Part shown: positions 50,248 to 62,234 of the stretch, one piece after another
How the letters are laid out: each line of letters begins with the position of its first letter
How positions within the stretch are numbered: the stretch's first letter is position 1
NCBI GenBank assembly: GCA_034766995.1
Contig: CM068317.1
Location: 35,707,249 to 35,771,248 of the forward strand
DNA length: 64,000 bases
Direction of reading: 5' to 3'
Source of the DNA: Acanthacorydalis orientalis
Lineage: Eukaryota > Arthropoda > Insecta > Megaloptera > Corydalidae
Made by a program: the position numbers and the translations under genes
The notes under the pieces: model-generated
Told to the model about the DNA's origin: nothing
Seen by the model: the letters and a program-made list of their open reading frames with translations, nothing else
Database searches by the model: none

Positions 50248-51030
50248 ATTTATAGACATTTATGTAATATACATTGAATATTCTTATTTGATTATTTTTT
50301 TGCTTTCAATACTTCGAAATAAATTTAATAAAACTAAAATGCTTATCTTAAAAAACATCGTAATACTTTAAGTACACGCCATATAAAAATATTTAGTAAT
50401 TTATCAATGTGTCACTTTGACGTTAATGTTGAAAATAACATATTTTATAAAATCAATATATTAAATATGTTTTTATGTTTCAAATGGAACTTTCAATTCT
50501 TAATACAAATTCATTTATAGTTATTTGTAAATATATATGAATTTAGATGTAGGTTTGTGTATTTGACAAAAAATTATTTAGTTCATCGATAAAATATTTG
50601 TTTAGGTTTCATTGAACTCCTGTATTTACTTAATAATATTTTCGTAATTATTTAATAACTGTAATAAATATAAATTGGGTCGGGAATAAAATTTGAAAGT
50701 AGAACAAATATTATGAAATTCAAATTCAAATTTCAATTTGTTTGAAATATGGAAATAAAAAACACCTACATTTATTACATTGTGTTAGTAGGTATTTCCC
50801 TTGTGAAAAACTTTTTTGATAAATATAGAATTCAAATTTCTGATGAATATTACGATACTTAAGTATTTATTAGGACAAACAATTGAAGAAAAATGATTTT
50901 GAATATTTTCAAGTTAATAATTTTGAATAAGAAATTACTACTAGTAATTATTCTTTTTAAAAAAACGATAGAATAATGTGAATTTTACATTACAATGGGT
51001 ATAATTATGGAGATATATATATATATATGT

Positions 51031-51078
51031 CTTTCTCTCTTTCTCTCTCTATATATATATATAGAGAGAGAGAGAGAG
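51031..51078. repeat. Palindromic (CT)n-(TA)n-(GA)n microsatellite
   Basis: CT units, a short TA core and GA units form self-complementary arms. Confidence 0.9.
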
Positions 51079-51384
51079 GATGGGAGAAAAAGGAGAGAAG
51101 GTGAGAGAAAAAAAGTGACAGTGACAGTGAGAAAAAAACAATAACTTTTTAAATTTATTTTTTCCATGACCAACATAAACATATATATTTATTTTTTGAA
51201 AAGTACCGTTTTTCACTATGTCACTTTAGGAATTGCTAAGATTTTAATAATAATACTTTAAACAATACTTTTTATAACTAGATTGTAATAAGAATCATTA
51301 TATATCTTATTATTTAATTATTTTAGATAGTAAATACAGTAATAAATTATACTATTATCTAAAATATTTCTCTCTGTCTGTATT

Positions 51385-51424
<40 letters not shown>

Positions 51425-51874
51425 CTAATATTAATGTATATATTTGTATCAAGACTGTTATCAGAGATAATTCTTGTTGAGAATCACAATAAACAATCAT
51501 TACACACAGTCATAACATAAATAAATACAAACAGCAATAACTGAAATCAGTTCATTACTGTTTGTCTTAATGAACATATAATTTAATATGTTTACCTCTA
51601 ACTGTATAACATATTTTTTTTGATAAATATAGTTTAGTTAACAAATTTTGGCTATTTTATAAAACATATTCATTACCTATATATTCTAAATTATAAAATT
51701 TTGAATGGATATTAAGCAGAAAATTATCTAAATTTTTTAAAAGAAAGAAATATATTATTGAACAAGAATTGATACACCTCTAAGATTGTAGGTAAAAAAA
51801 ATATGAATAATGTCTGTTAATAACACATTTTGGCCTTTATTTAATGTTTAATCAAACGCACACACATTACACAC

Positions 51875-51880
<6 letters not shown>

Positions 51881-51935
<55 letters not shown>

Positions 51936-51956
51936 TGTACAGAGAGAGAGAGAGAG
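51881..51956. repeat. (TA)n and nearby (GA)n microsatellite
   Basis: TA 51881-51929, 11 bp spacer, GA 51941-51956. Confidence 0.95.
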
Positions 51957-52219
51957 ATGTGAAATAAATAAAACAAATAACTCAGGATAAAATCATCTTT
52001 TGTATTAATCGTGTTCATTTGAAATGTTTAGGCAAGAACAAAAATTATTTTAATCTTTTTTAAGTGTCTTTTTTAGTTTCATAAATTACCCTGCTATTTT
52101 GGCTATCGTAACCAATGTAATTTGTAAATAAATCAAATGTACCAAAGCGTTATAATATGCATGTAAAATACCATGTCAAACATCACAGCAGACATCAAAT
52201 ACCATTAAATACCACGTCA

Positions 52220-52625
52220 TATTACGTCATGACCATTTTTCAAAAGCCTCAGCAGATATAATTTCCTGCCACCAACTGTTTCTACGTCCAGTCAACTGTT
52301 TCAGTGCCGTTTGTAACACATTTGATCCCTGTTTCACTCGTATAGTCGGGAGTTTTTCAAAAGCAAACGATATACAACAACTCACCCCACCTGTATCCCC
52401 ACCACGTGTTATACTATCAATCTCCCCTGTTTCGGCCACCCACCCCTCGCCCGGAGCATCGGCTAGAAGAGCGTGTTTCGTATTTATGTACTCACATATG
52501 ACCGAGTATCGTTCTCAGCAGCGGCTTATGGGCTGTCAGATAAAACCCATCTCGCAAAAACTGCACGTCACAGCCGCCGTGAAAGTATGTCATCAAATAT
52601 GTCTGCGATACGTTATAAATGAAAT
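52220..52625 (-). promoter_or_regulatory. GC-richest island; minus-strand first-exon candidate
   Basis: About 400 bp, the most GC-rich part of the window. It contains TTACGTCATG (CRE-like, about 52225), CACGTG near 52403, and on the minus strand two consensus donors: GGG|GTGAGT with exon end 52386 and CATAT|GTGAGTAC with exon end 52496. A minus-strand frame of about 107 codons without Met runs through it to TGA near 52227 and includes GEGWVAETGEIDSITRGG. The layout suggests a TSS and 5' exon transcribed leftward. A coding exon after the acceptor cacgctcttctag is the alternative. No family recognised. Confidence 0.4.
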
Positions 52626-52629
52626 ATGA

Positions 52630-53340
52630 AGAGCATGTAATTTTTTCAGTGATTACTAGAGATCACGCTTTTTGACATGACGAGCTCTTTTACAGATATA
52701 TATTGATATGACAGTAGCTCTGGAAATACCTTTTTGTTGACTATAAATTCACGTTGTATTTATGAATGTTGTTATGGAGTAGAATATTTTTTTTTTTTGC
52801 TGAAATAGAACGTATGACAATGAAGTACTCTGAATATTTGATTCAGTGTCATAGTGTCCAACTGTTGATATAATAAGAGCATGTTAGAACCTGTCTGACC
52901 TTTTTTCAGTTGTAAAAATAGTAGTATTTTCAGAAATATTTTTTGTTTCGTAAATTTCCTTTTGAAATCAATGTTTTATGAACAATCGGTACAGTTATTG
53001 GATTACTTATAGTTTTATTAATCGTTTTTAAATATCTCTATATTAATAAAATTAAAACGTGATCGCCATGCGTAACAAATTATTTGTGTTCTGATTTGGT
53101 TGGTGGCCTATGTTTCTGATTGGTTGACAACAGCCATATGTATGTAGCTCTTTCATGGTGTAGAACGAAACAGGGTATACGATTTTAGTACAAAACTGAT
53201 AAGAAATTTATTGAAAATATTTGTATTCACTGAAGCTTTAGTGTGAAAAACTGTTACATTGCATTTTGTTAATTTTTTCATTCAAAATTTTAAGTCTTAC
53301 ATCTGAAGCAAATAATTTTGTGTGTATAATTTCTTAATTT
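52630..53340. other. Mixed spacer with inverted CCAAT boxes
   Basis: CTGATTTGG near 53091 and CTGATTGGTTG at 53116-53126 are inverted CCAAT-type boxes about 25 bp apart. They sit 230 bp before the terminal-exon candidate. Otherwise AT-rich. Confidence 0.35.
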
Positions 53341-53354
53341 CTGTTATTTGTCAG

Positions 53355-53470
53355 GGTGGACCGAGTGGTGGCTTCATCGGGGTTTTGCGAGTGCAGTGAA
53401 CAGATGGAAAAACCCCTCGTAAAAATAAAAAAAAATTAAAAATAAACTTTAATAAAAAGTATAATAAAAG
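53355..53470 (+). other. Candidate 3'-terminal exon with poly(A) signals
   Basis: A long pyrimidine tract (ttaatttctgttatttgtcag, read to AG 53353-53354) is followed by 60 bp of GC-rich sequence and then AATAAA at 53424, 53441 and 53451. All three frames stop soon: one reads GGPSGGFIGVLRVQ, another VDRVVASSGFCECSEQMEKP, the third WTEWWLHRGFASAVNRW. The coding phase is therefore unknown. The strong acceptor, sharp GC rise and clustered poly(A) signals fit a last exon. The upstream exon is not identified. Confidence 0.4.
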
Positions 53471-53474
53471 TACG

Positions 53475-54700
53475 TTTTTTCACAAATGAATAAATCTTTG
53501 TTCTATTTAAATATATATTTTACACATAATTTAAAATGATTTAAAATCTTTTGTAATATTGATATAGATGTTGAATCTGTAGATGGATTGAAATTAATTC
53601 TAAAAATTATCCTTTTTAATACTAAATACACTTTTAAAAATTAATTTTTCATTTCCTTTCAAATCGCCGTTTTTTTTATCAGAAAGGTTCAATTATTGAT
53701 TATTGATCATTTTTATTATTGCTTATTTATATTTGGATTGCTATTCCATCATTCTTATAACGTTTAAATATATAAGAAAATTAATAATATTTTATAAATT
53801 ACATTTTTATGTATTTTAACTTCTTCAAGACAATGGAATTACAACCCAATGTAAATAAGCAATAATTAAAATGATGAATACTAAATACCCAGGATTTAAA
53901 AATTTCTTTTATGGATTGTAAAAGAGTGAAAAATTCATTTATCAAAATAAAATTTATAAATAATCCTTTATATGATCCTATTTGGTGAAAATTATACTTC
54001 ATTTAATATTTTTCAACTTGACGTAATGGGACCTACTAGGTGATGTATAAATTTACCCAATAAATCAAGTTATTTAATTTTATCATCTTTTTAATTTAAT
54101 GAGGTGGTTAATATTTTTATAGCCAAACATACGTCATTGTATATCTCCAATTAGTGTATCAAATTGGAATTATTGTTTCAAATCTATCCAAATTCTGCAA
54201 AAAAGAAAATATTTTTTTTTATAATTCTTATTATTATATAAAATATTTTCTTTTAAAAAATAATGCGAGGTGATAATATGGTTTTATTGCATTTTTTCTA
54301 AAAAAAAAAATAAATTATCGTTACTTTTATTGGAATTAAGTAAATTTATATTCCATAAATATCTTCATAATTCGAAGTAGTTTTGTTTAAATATAATTTG
54401 GTGGTAGTTCATAGTGTAATGATAGATCTATGGGTAGTGATTTCACATGCTCTTTACTCGAAAAATAATTCTTTTTAAATTTATTGACATGTGTATTTAT
54501 AAATACAATTTATTTCCCATTTAAATTAAATTTTATAGTTGATCCTGTACTTGACCGAATAAGACATAAAACTCATGAATTTCATACAAAGTACACCGTA
54601 GGCAGAAATATTATAAATATTTGATTCTATTGAAGCAAATTGTATTTAATATAATGGAATAAAGTTCTGGACAGAAACATCATTTACAGGCCAGAATATT
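53475..54700. other. AT-rich spacer
   Basis: No long TA tract. A 67-codon minus-strand frame at 53.8-54.0 kb is low-complexity. Confidence 0.5.
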
Positions 54701-54734
54701 CGTTCACCTTGGAAAAAAAACTCTTTCTTTTTAT

Positions 54735-54960
54735 GTGTTCGAGAACTAACGCTTTTCACGGGTGACCGTGCACGTGTCAACTAGGATCTCCGCCCTTCTG
54801 TCACCTAGTAACAACGCTACTGTGGTGCCATCTGTCCGTCGGACTATAAATGTCCGCAATAACACCGGTGATATTTTAGTGTCAACGTTGCAATGCCGTC
54901 TGAACCGTACACGAATGTTTTCATGGTATCACACACACAAACATACACACACGAATTTAT
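54735..54960 (+). promoter_or_regulatory. GC-enriched island with TATA box and CTCF-like site
   Basis: TATAAAT at 54845-54851 sits within a short palindrome (GGAC...GTCC), and an initiator-like TTTTAGTG has its A 33 bp downstream at 54878. GTGGTGCCATCTG (54822-54834) is the reverse of an AGATGGCRC core as bound by insect CTCF. GTGCACGTGT lies at about 54767. A 71-codon plus-strand frame begins at GTG and is probably fortuitous. Confidence 0.38.
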
Positions 54961-55085
54961 CACGAACGGTTATATAAAAATAGAGAACACAAACACACTC
55001 AAATTCTCATACATATCCACTTTTTCACACACTTATGTACGAATTTATCATATACGAGTATATAAAAATATATAAACACACACAA

Positions 55086-55109
55086 ATATATATATATATA
55101 TATTATATA

Positions 55110-55173
<64 letters not shown>
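55086..55173. repeat. Interrupted (TA)n microsatellite, 88 bp
   Basis: TA with TTA and G interruptions, preceded by CACA units. Confidence 0.95.
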
Positions 55174-55177
<4 letters not shown>

Positions 55178-55489
55178 TACACAGATGTACACATTCAGAC
55201 ATATTGCCGCCATCAAAGTTATGTAATTTCACGTCGTTATGTTGGTTTTTAAAGAATATTATTGCGTATCACATATAAGCAAAAAAAACGAACGTAAAGC
55301 GGTGTATAAAATGCCATTTTTATACAGTTTATTATTGAAAACAGATTTTTATTGGTGTCCTTAAAAATGTTCACTAAAATAACTTTTGTTTTTTTATTAT
55401 TATTTTTAAGATACGTTGTAAAATATTTACGTCATCAATTTTTATATGGATTCTTATATATAAATATTTTTATGAAATCTAAAGGGTTT

Positions 55490-55524
55490 CATATATATAC
55501 ATGTATATATATATATATATACAC

Positions 55525-55560
<36 letters not shown>
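55490..55560. repeat. (TA)n with repeated ACATGTATA blocks, 71 bp
   Basis: Two ACATGTATATAT blocks suggest an internal duplication. Confidence 0.95.
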
Positions 55561-55564
<4 letters not shown>

Positions 55565-56543
55565 TTATAGTTAATTTCAAATGTATGAAAAAATGTAATT
55601 TAAACCATAATATTTGACTAGTAGAAAATATATAAGAAATGAATGTTTCAATAAATGCAATATCTACATAAATTTTATAAAAATAAAATATTAATTCAAA
55701 ATGTAAAATAATATTTTGAAAAAAGCATGTTTTTTTTAACTTCTATGAAATAATTTAGTCTTTTTAACTCGTGGGGGAAGTTCTTGTATCTCAATGCAGA
55801 TGAAGTCAAGAATTAAAAAGAAATGTATTTAGGATAAAATTAATAAATATTTTTTTAGAAAATTATTTTTATTTCTTTACTAATACTTGTATGAATTTCT
55901 TTTTATCTGACAACTCTAGAAATTTAAAAACAAACATAACTAGTGTTTGTAAACTTTTTTATCTTTATAAAAATATTTTTACTGTAAGGTAATATTGATC
56001 CTTACATAGTAATTTTAACTGAAGAAAGACTAATTTCATATGATCTTAATTTATTTCAATCTAAATTATTATTAGAAAGCCATTTCACAAGTAATGACAA
56101 ATTATAAAAATATATACAAAACTTAGACCCACACTCTGGTTAATTTTTTTTACTGGAAGCAAATAACTCAAATAAAAATATAGAAAAATATATAGATACT
56201 AAAGAAAACAAATTGAAAAATAAATAAAAATCATATAATTAATATTAATTGTAGATAGAATTCTTTTATATACAACTTCATAAAAGTAAATATTTAGAAA
56301 ACTACTTAAATAAAATTAATATTAATTTTCAGCTCTAATTAAACTATAAAATTTTAAAGTAAGTTAAAGTATTTGTTTATTTCTCTCTCTCTCTCTCTCT
56401 CTATAGATATATATATATACACATACATAAATTCCTTTTGTTTTTAACTATAAATTTCAACATAGTAATCGAATTAAATTACACATTTATATTAATATGG
56501 ACTATAATTATCTATCAATCGGTCCTGACTATATATTTATCCT

Positions 56544-56546
<3 letters not shown>

Positions 56547-56588
<42 letters not shown>
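56547..56588. repeat. (TA)n microsatellite, 42 bp
   Basis: Pure TA run. Confidence 0.95.
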
Positions 56589-56591
<3 letters not shown>

Positions 56592-56936
56592 ATGGCCTAT
56601 GTGAATGGAAATGATTTAAATCACACAGGAATCAGATTACAGCCCTTAGCCTTTATGTATCTTAACTACAACGCAACGATCACATAGTAAACAATGTTAC
56701 GCCAAGGAACTACAATAAAGGTCAAGTTAAACCAACCCCATCGTGAATGTAGGTTGAACAATAAATGAGTAAATGGGAATAAATAGCAATAGTAATTAAT
56801 TGTTGCCGCCAAAATGTAATGCTTTAGTTCCGTACATACAAATATAGAGACATGATTTCTATCGTTTGATAAAAGATTCTTTTAATGGAACAAACGCTTT
56901 CAAATATCACTTTTATGCAACAATTTCGTTGAATAG

Positions 56937-56980
56937 TATTGTATATTAGTTTTAATTTGAATATTGTATATTAGTTTTTT
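56937..56980. repeat. Tandem repeat, period 25 bp
   Basis: TATTGTATATTAGTTTT occurs twice, 25 bases apart. Confidence 0.8.
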
Positions 56981-57647
56981 TAATTGAAGGATTAAATTTA
57001 TCTTTAAATAAAATAATATAAATTACAACAAAATTAAACAAACATAAAAATATATGTAGTTTTATAACTCCAAATAAAATATTACATTTTTATTTTGAAT
57101 GCACATTCACAAATCATATTGTTAATTAAATAAGAAAATATTTCGTGGTACTAATGAATCAGAAGTATTAAAGTTTTAAATCTATGAATGTACGTTATTG
57201 ATTTTTGATAAGCGAGCCTGTTTATTATGTTTCCTTGCTTTTCTAATAATTTTTGGACGAACATAAACGATTATCAGGCATATAAAAAGTTTTCATGTAA
57301 AGTCTTGTATCGTGCACGTGTATATCTTTCAAGGAGAGTTCAATAGATCATCATCAATCACTATTCCTGACCAGCCTCTCTCTTCATTTGTGAAATATAT
57401 ATTTCCAAGACGAACTTTTTCGAACAATACACAGTATGTTTATATACACCAATCCTCTGCACTCACAATGTGTATATAAAAAATTAACACTTGAAAATAT
57501 TTCTCAAAAATCATAACCATTAATGGCGGAACATCAAGTGTAAAATTTGTTAAAAAAATATTATATATATATATATATGTGTGATTTTAAAATGACCAAT
57601 AAGTATAATTCAAGAAAACACTCAAATTTGAGTAAAAAAGAAGAAAT

Positions 57648-57697
<50 letters not shown>

Positions 57698-57710
57698 GAG
57701 AGAGAGATGT
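57648..57710. repeat. Compound (TA)-(CA)-(TA)-(GA) microsatellite
   Basis: Four dinucleotide blocks in succession, followed by GTAT units. Confidence 0.95.
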
Positions 57711-59098
57711 GTGTATGTATGTATATGACTAGATACAATGATCTTTAATGTAAATAAATATTAGCTACGTTGGATACAACACATTTTTTGTTTTGCAAAT
57801 TTATATTTAGAACAACATTCGTTCTCTTTCGGAAACTACATATGATTTTATACAAAAAAAAGGTTCAGATAAAAAAAACAACAATTACGACGATATTCTC
57901 TACTAATTAAATATTTTCATTGTATATTTCTCACAGTATTCGGTTTAATACACGAAGTATTATATTTACATGGATTTTATTACTTTCTGTTTCAGTTTAA
58001 AAATTTTAAATAAAGGTTCACTCGAAGGAAAACAATCTCGCTTTACTTATGAATTATTAATCACAACAGTCTTTTCTTATATTTTTTTCATGTTTTTGTA
58101 AATGAAAATTTGAATTCTGTGTATGTTTATATTTGGTAAAGAAGCAGGTACGATTAAAATGGTTCAGTTAATATTATTTTTTATATTATGCAGAGTTTAA
58201 TGTAATTTAAAAACAAGTTAGTATTATTTATTGTACACACTGTTATTTTTAATATTTACATATAAATAAATAACAAATACATAACCAGTTTTATAAATTA
58301 TTTAATAAAGTATTTAGATTTTATTATTTAACAATAGAAAATTACAGATTTTAAACTCAGAACTTTAAATAAAATTGATACAATTAAATCACACTTGATA
58401 AATAATAAGCACATAATTTTACTTTCTCTTCTGCACTTAAAACTGATAGATTTTAATACATATGTGTACAAACATACTTCAATGTTACAATACTGTTCTA
58501 ATATTGCGGTGAAATTCACTTAATAAGTGAATTTTTCTTTTGCGCCAAAAATCACAAACATTATTCAGATCCAAATGTTCAATAAATGATTACTGAAATG
58601 ATATTAAATTTAAACAAAGTGGCTATTAAAAAAATCTTATTTTGAAGTAAAATAATTTTTAAGACTCAAAGATAGAAACTACAGGTAGGAATCTACTTAT
58701 TACTCGACTCTAAGTCACTTATGGTGTTCGAATAATCAATATTTCTGGTATATAAAAGAGAACTTCATTCAAAATTAAAAAATGAAGTATATAAATAAAT
58801 ATATATATATATATATATATATAGCGCTTTGAAATACTTCTGAATATCCAAAATTAAATCTATGTTCCGTTTATATTGTTTTTCAATAAAGACATATTTA
58901 CGTTTTGTTAAATTGATACAAAAAGTTTAATTGTGTATTTTATTTATTTACGATGAAATTAATAAATTAAATCCAATTTTTGTTTTAATCTTTATAAGAA
59001 CGTATGTGTATATTAGAGAAACATTATATCTATGTTGATATAAGAGAAGTACTATATAGTTAACAGCAAATAATGAATATAATAACTTTTATGTGCAT

Positions 59099-59101
<3 letters not shown>

Positions 59102-59164
<63 letters not shown>
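59102..59164. repeat. (TA)n microsatellite, 63 bp
   Basis: Pure TA run. Confidence 0.95.
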
Positions 59165-59167
<3 letters not shown>

Positions 59168-59450
59168 TGTTGTCTATATAAAAAACGATTAATAAAATTT
59201 GTATTCATTTTTCTGTGAAACCATAAAAAAATGTGTGCATCAAATCATGAAGTATGCAATTATATTGGCTGGAAAACGCCTTTAATATATATATTATATT
59301 TAGTAACTTCATAAAATATTCAAGAGCGCATATACCGTTAATATTTTACGAACGTTATCATTCTAGTGTAATACGAGGAAGGAAACACGAGTAATAAATG
59401 AGGACTTCTTGATTCGTGCAGAAATTTTTGAGGTGGAATGTATTTTTCAG

Positions 59451-59510
59451 GAAAAACACACTGGCCTTGAGTACTTCCACTTAAACGAATTCATGGAAAA
59501 TCTTCAAAAA
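59451..59510 (+). CDS. Candidate 60-bp internal exon
   Basis: The acceptor gtatttttcag ends at 59450 and the donor AAAAA|GTGAGA begins at 59511. The 60 bp between are exactly 20 codons in phase 0, read from EKHTGLEYFHLN to MENLQK, with raised GC. An exon of 3n length with both ends in phase 0 would suit a cassette exon. The surrounding frame (59409-59639) is open but poor outside this segment. No family recognised. Confidence 0.3.
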
Positions 59511-59954
59511 GTGAGACAATTTTTTATTTTCGCGGAGAGAATGTTCTACGTGAAAAGTGATTTATCATGTTTTCGTTTTTATCGCGAATATTTTTTTGTA
59601 TGTGTGAGTATATGTGCGGATGTGAAGGCGGTAAAATAAATAAAACATATATTGTGAAATTAAACATATCGGTGTTGTTGAAATTCAAGGGTTTTCATAA
59701 CAGATCAATCGAACTCAAATACATTGTATTAAAAATAAAATTATATTGATACATATCACTTTAATTTCAATTTTTTATTATTTAAACAATCATAAATATG
59801 TGATATTTTGTTTGTAACATGAATTACTTTAATTATAAATTAATTGAACAAATAGATTCATCTTAATGTAAAAGTACAATATAAAACTTGTATAATTTAA
59901 TTGAAATTGAAGTTTATATTCGATTAACTTTTTTACATTCTTTTTGAATTATAC

Positions 59955-59956
<2 letters not shown>

Positions 59957-60020
<64 letters not shown>
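59957..60020. repeat. (TA)n microsatellite, 64 bp
   Basis: Pure TA run. Confidence 0.95.
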
Positions 60021-60023
<3 letters not shown>

Positions 60024-60545
60024 TAATTTACGTTTGTCTACATAAACAAAAACACAATTTTATAATTAAGGTAAAATATTGATAAAATTTACACAACATA
60101 ATATCGTTCTCATTTTAGTAATGTTTTTTTTATGAAAATTACGCTGATTAATGTGTTTACTTATTTAATATTTTTTTTATTTTATGAAATCAAATACACA
60201 TAAAATTTATATATAAAATAATTTCGAAAATCGTTATATTGGATTTAAATTTTTCTACATGATGTTTTAATTATTCATATTTAATTACTTAGTATCTAAA
60301 TAAAACTTTCTAGCAAAAGTTAAGTAACTGTGTCCTTATAATTTTTTTACTTACATCTTTTGTTTTTTTTTAATATATGTTCTTTGTTATTTGTCTAGGT
60401 TTGAATTTAAACTCAAATAGATAAATGACTCATCATTGAACTGTAATTATTAAGTTTTATAAAATTTAAGTGGAGTTTTATATTTATGTATATTAATATT
60501 TTTCTTGAAATTTTTGTTTCGTATTTTTAAATTCTTATTTTCCCT

Positions 60546-60546
60546 G

Positions 60547-60602
<56 letters not shown>
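60546..60602. repeat. Interrupted (TA)n microsatellite, 57 bp
   Basis: TA with CATA and G interruptions. Confidence 0.95.
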
Positions 60603-61326
60603 ACAATTTTTAATTTAAAAAATAATACGACCTACTGTATTTTCGTTATAAACAAGACAAAGAGCTTAAATATAAAAGATTTTTTAACAGCAACTACAAA
60701 TAGCTTTTTTCTCGATAAAGTTATTAGTCTCGCATACTACCTCTATTTCCTTGGGGGATTGGAAAGACAATCGCTTTCAATGTATTTGACAGTAACTGCC
60801 ACAATGGATTTTTTTCAAATAAATATCCTGCCTATATTTCTAAATTTCTATTGATAATTTCAAAATATTGCATTTTCTTTATTGAACATTTTTAAACTTT
60901 AATTCTAGTTTTTTTTTATAAAATAACAAAAGTATTATTATGTAAAAAAAATAAAATTTATTTATTAAAATATTATTTTAATTATAAAACAAAATATGTA
61001 GTAGAGCAATGATTTGTTTTAATAATAAATGAAAATTTAATACAACGTTTTAACGATTTTATATATTTTATCGTAATTACATCGCTTTATATTAAAACAA
61101 GTTAATTTCTGTTTAAGAAATGAGTCGAGTCGAGCTATAACATTAATTAAAATGTAAAAAAATATGTAAATATTTTTAACAACTGATAAAAGTAAGCTAC
61201 ATTTAAATTTTAGTATAATAAGTATACATTTTTAAGTCAATAAGCACATAAATATTAACGGAGATTTAATAAAAGATATCTACGATATAGCAGTTATTAA
61301 AGTAAACAAAATATGAATATAATTAG

Positions 61327-61329
<3 letters not shown>

Positions 61330-61361
<32 letters not shown>

Positions 61362-61378
61362 CATATATATATATATAT
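61330..61378. repeat. (TA)n with CATA interruption, 49 bp
   Basis: TA runs either side of ACATACA. Confidence 0.95.
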
Positions 61379-61897
61379 GCATCAGATTTTAATAAATTTT
61401 TATTATAAAATATCTTAATTATAATTTAAAATAAGAAAACTGAAAAATGAAACTCTACAGAACAGAAAATGACTATTTTATTTTTTTGGACACTTAAAAT
61501 GACTTTTATTCAATATAGATTACTATTCAGATATAATAGTGTATGCAGGTAAAATAAATAGTGGTTTTGGCTTCACATTTCGGTACGGTATATATAAAAC
61601 CGCCAATAAGTTATATAGCCACAGGAAGTCGGTTTGGTTCATCTGCTGTTTGTAAAACTATAGTGAAGCATTGGGTTTGTATATTGAAAATATGTAACTA
61701 TATATATATATATATATACGTGTTAGGTGTAAAAAATAATTCGGAGCCTTCAAATCGAATCAGTCATAACACTGTTTTGAATTAAAAAATTTTTTCGTCG
61801 TTTTAGAACTTTGAGATCCCAACATAAATATTTCAAAACACCACATATCTTGGAGAAGGAATGGGCGTAACCTTTCAAAACAGTAGTAAACACCATG

Positions 61898-62170
61898 ATG
61901 TCAGAAAAGAATAATAAATAAATAAATAGGATTTTATTGGTATAAATCATACACTGAGTGATGGTACACACAATGGTTCGGAGAGCGGTCTGGGGTCTTA
62001 GCCTGTGGCTGTCAGAAAAGAAATATGTTAAGCATTATATAGTTTTCGCATTCCAGTTGAAGAAAATGCTGTTGAAGCCACGGAGATGTTTTTTTCGATA
62101 TTAAAGAAAGATCTTGTGATGTATAAAACATGCATAAAATGCTAAAACAGTGGAAGAAGTCCATCAATGC
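61898..62170 (+). pseudogene. mariner transposase, N-terminal remnant, interrupted and frameshifted
   Basis: The ATG at 61898 starts MSEKK; with the 98-bp insertion ignored, the frame goes on to YVKHYIVFAFQLKK. A one-base frame change then leads to NAVEATEMFFSILKKDL and MYKTCIK before a stop. The order (M-EK-x-x-x-RH-x-x-x-F-F, then AAEA-x-x-x-I, then a TC-x-x-WF region) is that of mariner transposase N-termini before the paired DNA-binding motifs. No catalytic domain follows, so it is dead. About 100 bp of GC-enriched sequence before the ATG (from about 61795) may be its 5' flank. Confidence 0.55.
61912..62009 (-). mobile_element. 5'-truncated retroposon with target-site duplication
   Basis: A 98-bp insert is bracketed by the 13-bp direct repeat TGTCAGAAAAGAA (61899-61911 and 62010-62022). 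Read on the minus strand it begins GCCACAGGCTAAGACC and ends with an AATAAA-containing stretch and a TTTA-repeat tail. Target duplication plus tail on the 3' side are the hallmarks of LINE-driven retroposition. Removing it restores the mariner reading frame on either side. It could be a LINE 3' end or a short SINE; the family is not recognised. Confidence 0.65.
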
Positions 62171-62234
62171 ATTACGATTTCATCGATTCTAAGCTGCCAT
62201 CTTTTTTCCAACAAGAGATTCGTTAGATACTCAA

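Larger units (their letters stand above)
50250..52230. other. AT-rich spacer
   Basis: TA tracts 51391-51422 and 51881-51929 (then GA 51941-51956), and the CT/TA/GA palindrome at 51 kb. No supported frame. Confidence 0.5.
55565..59330. other. AT-rich spacer
   Basis: TA tracts 56547-56588, 58798-58822 and 59102-59164; CT run 56385-56402; compound tract 57648-57710; tandem repeat at 56937. A slightly richer stretch at 56590-56840 and another at 57180-57480 have no useful frame. Confidence 0.45.
59650..61555. other. AT-rich spacer
   Basis: TA tracts 59957-60020, 60546-60602 and 61330-61378. A 90-codon frame at 60.58-60.85 kb begins in TA sequence; its second half (LGGLERQSLSMYLTVTA) is somewhat protein-like but lacks splice support. 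Confidence 0.45.

Noticed and set aside
52227..52439. 70-codon minus-strand frame as a stand-alone gene
   Set aside because: It begins at GTG with no ATG, and a strong GTGAGT donor lies inside it. More likely part of a 5' exon region.
54762..54977. 71-codon frame over the TATA island
   Set aside because: It starts at GTG upstream of the putative TSS and ends in CACA repeats. Promoter reading is preferred.
61561..61700. Possible Harbinger-type fragment (SYIATGSRFGSSAVCKTIV)
   Set aside because: A faint resemblance to the helix-turn-helix region of Harbinger transposases, but the segment is too short and isolated to claim without a search.
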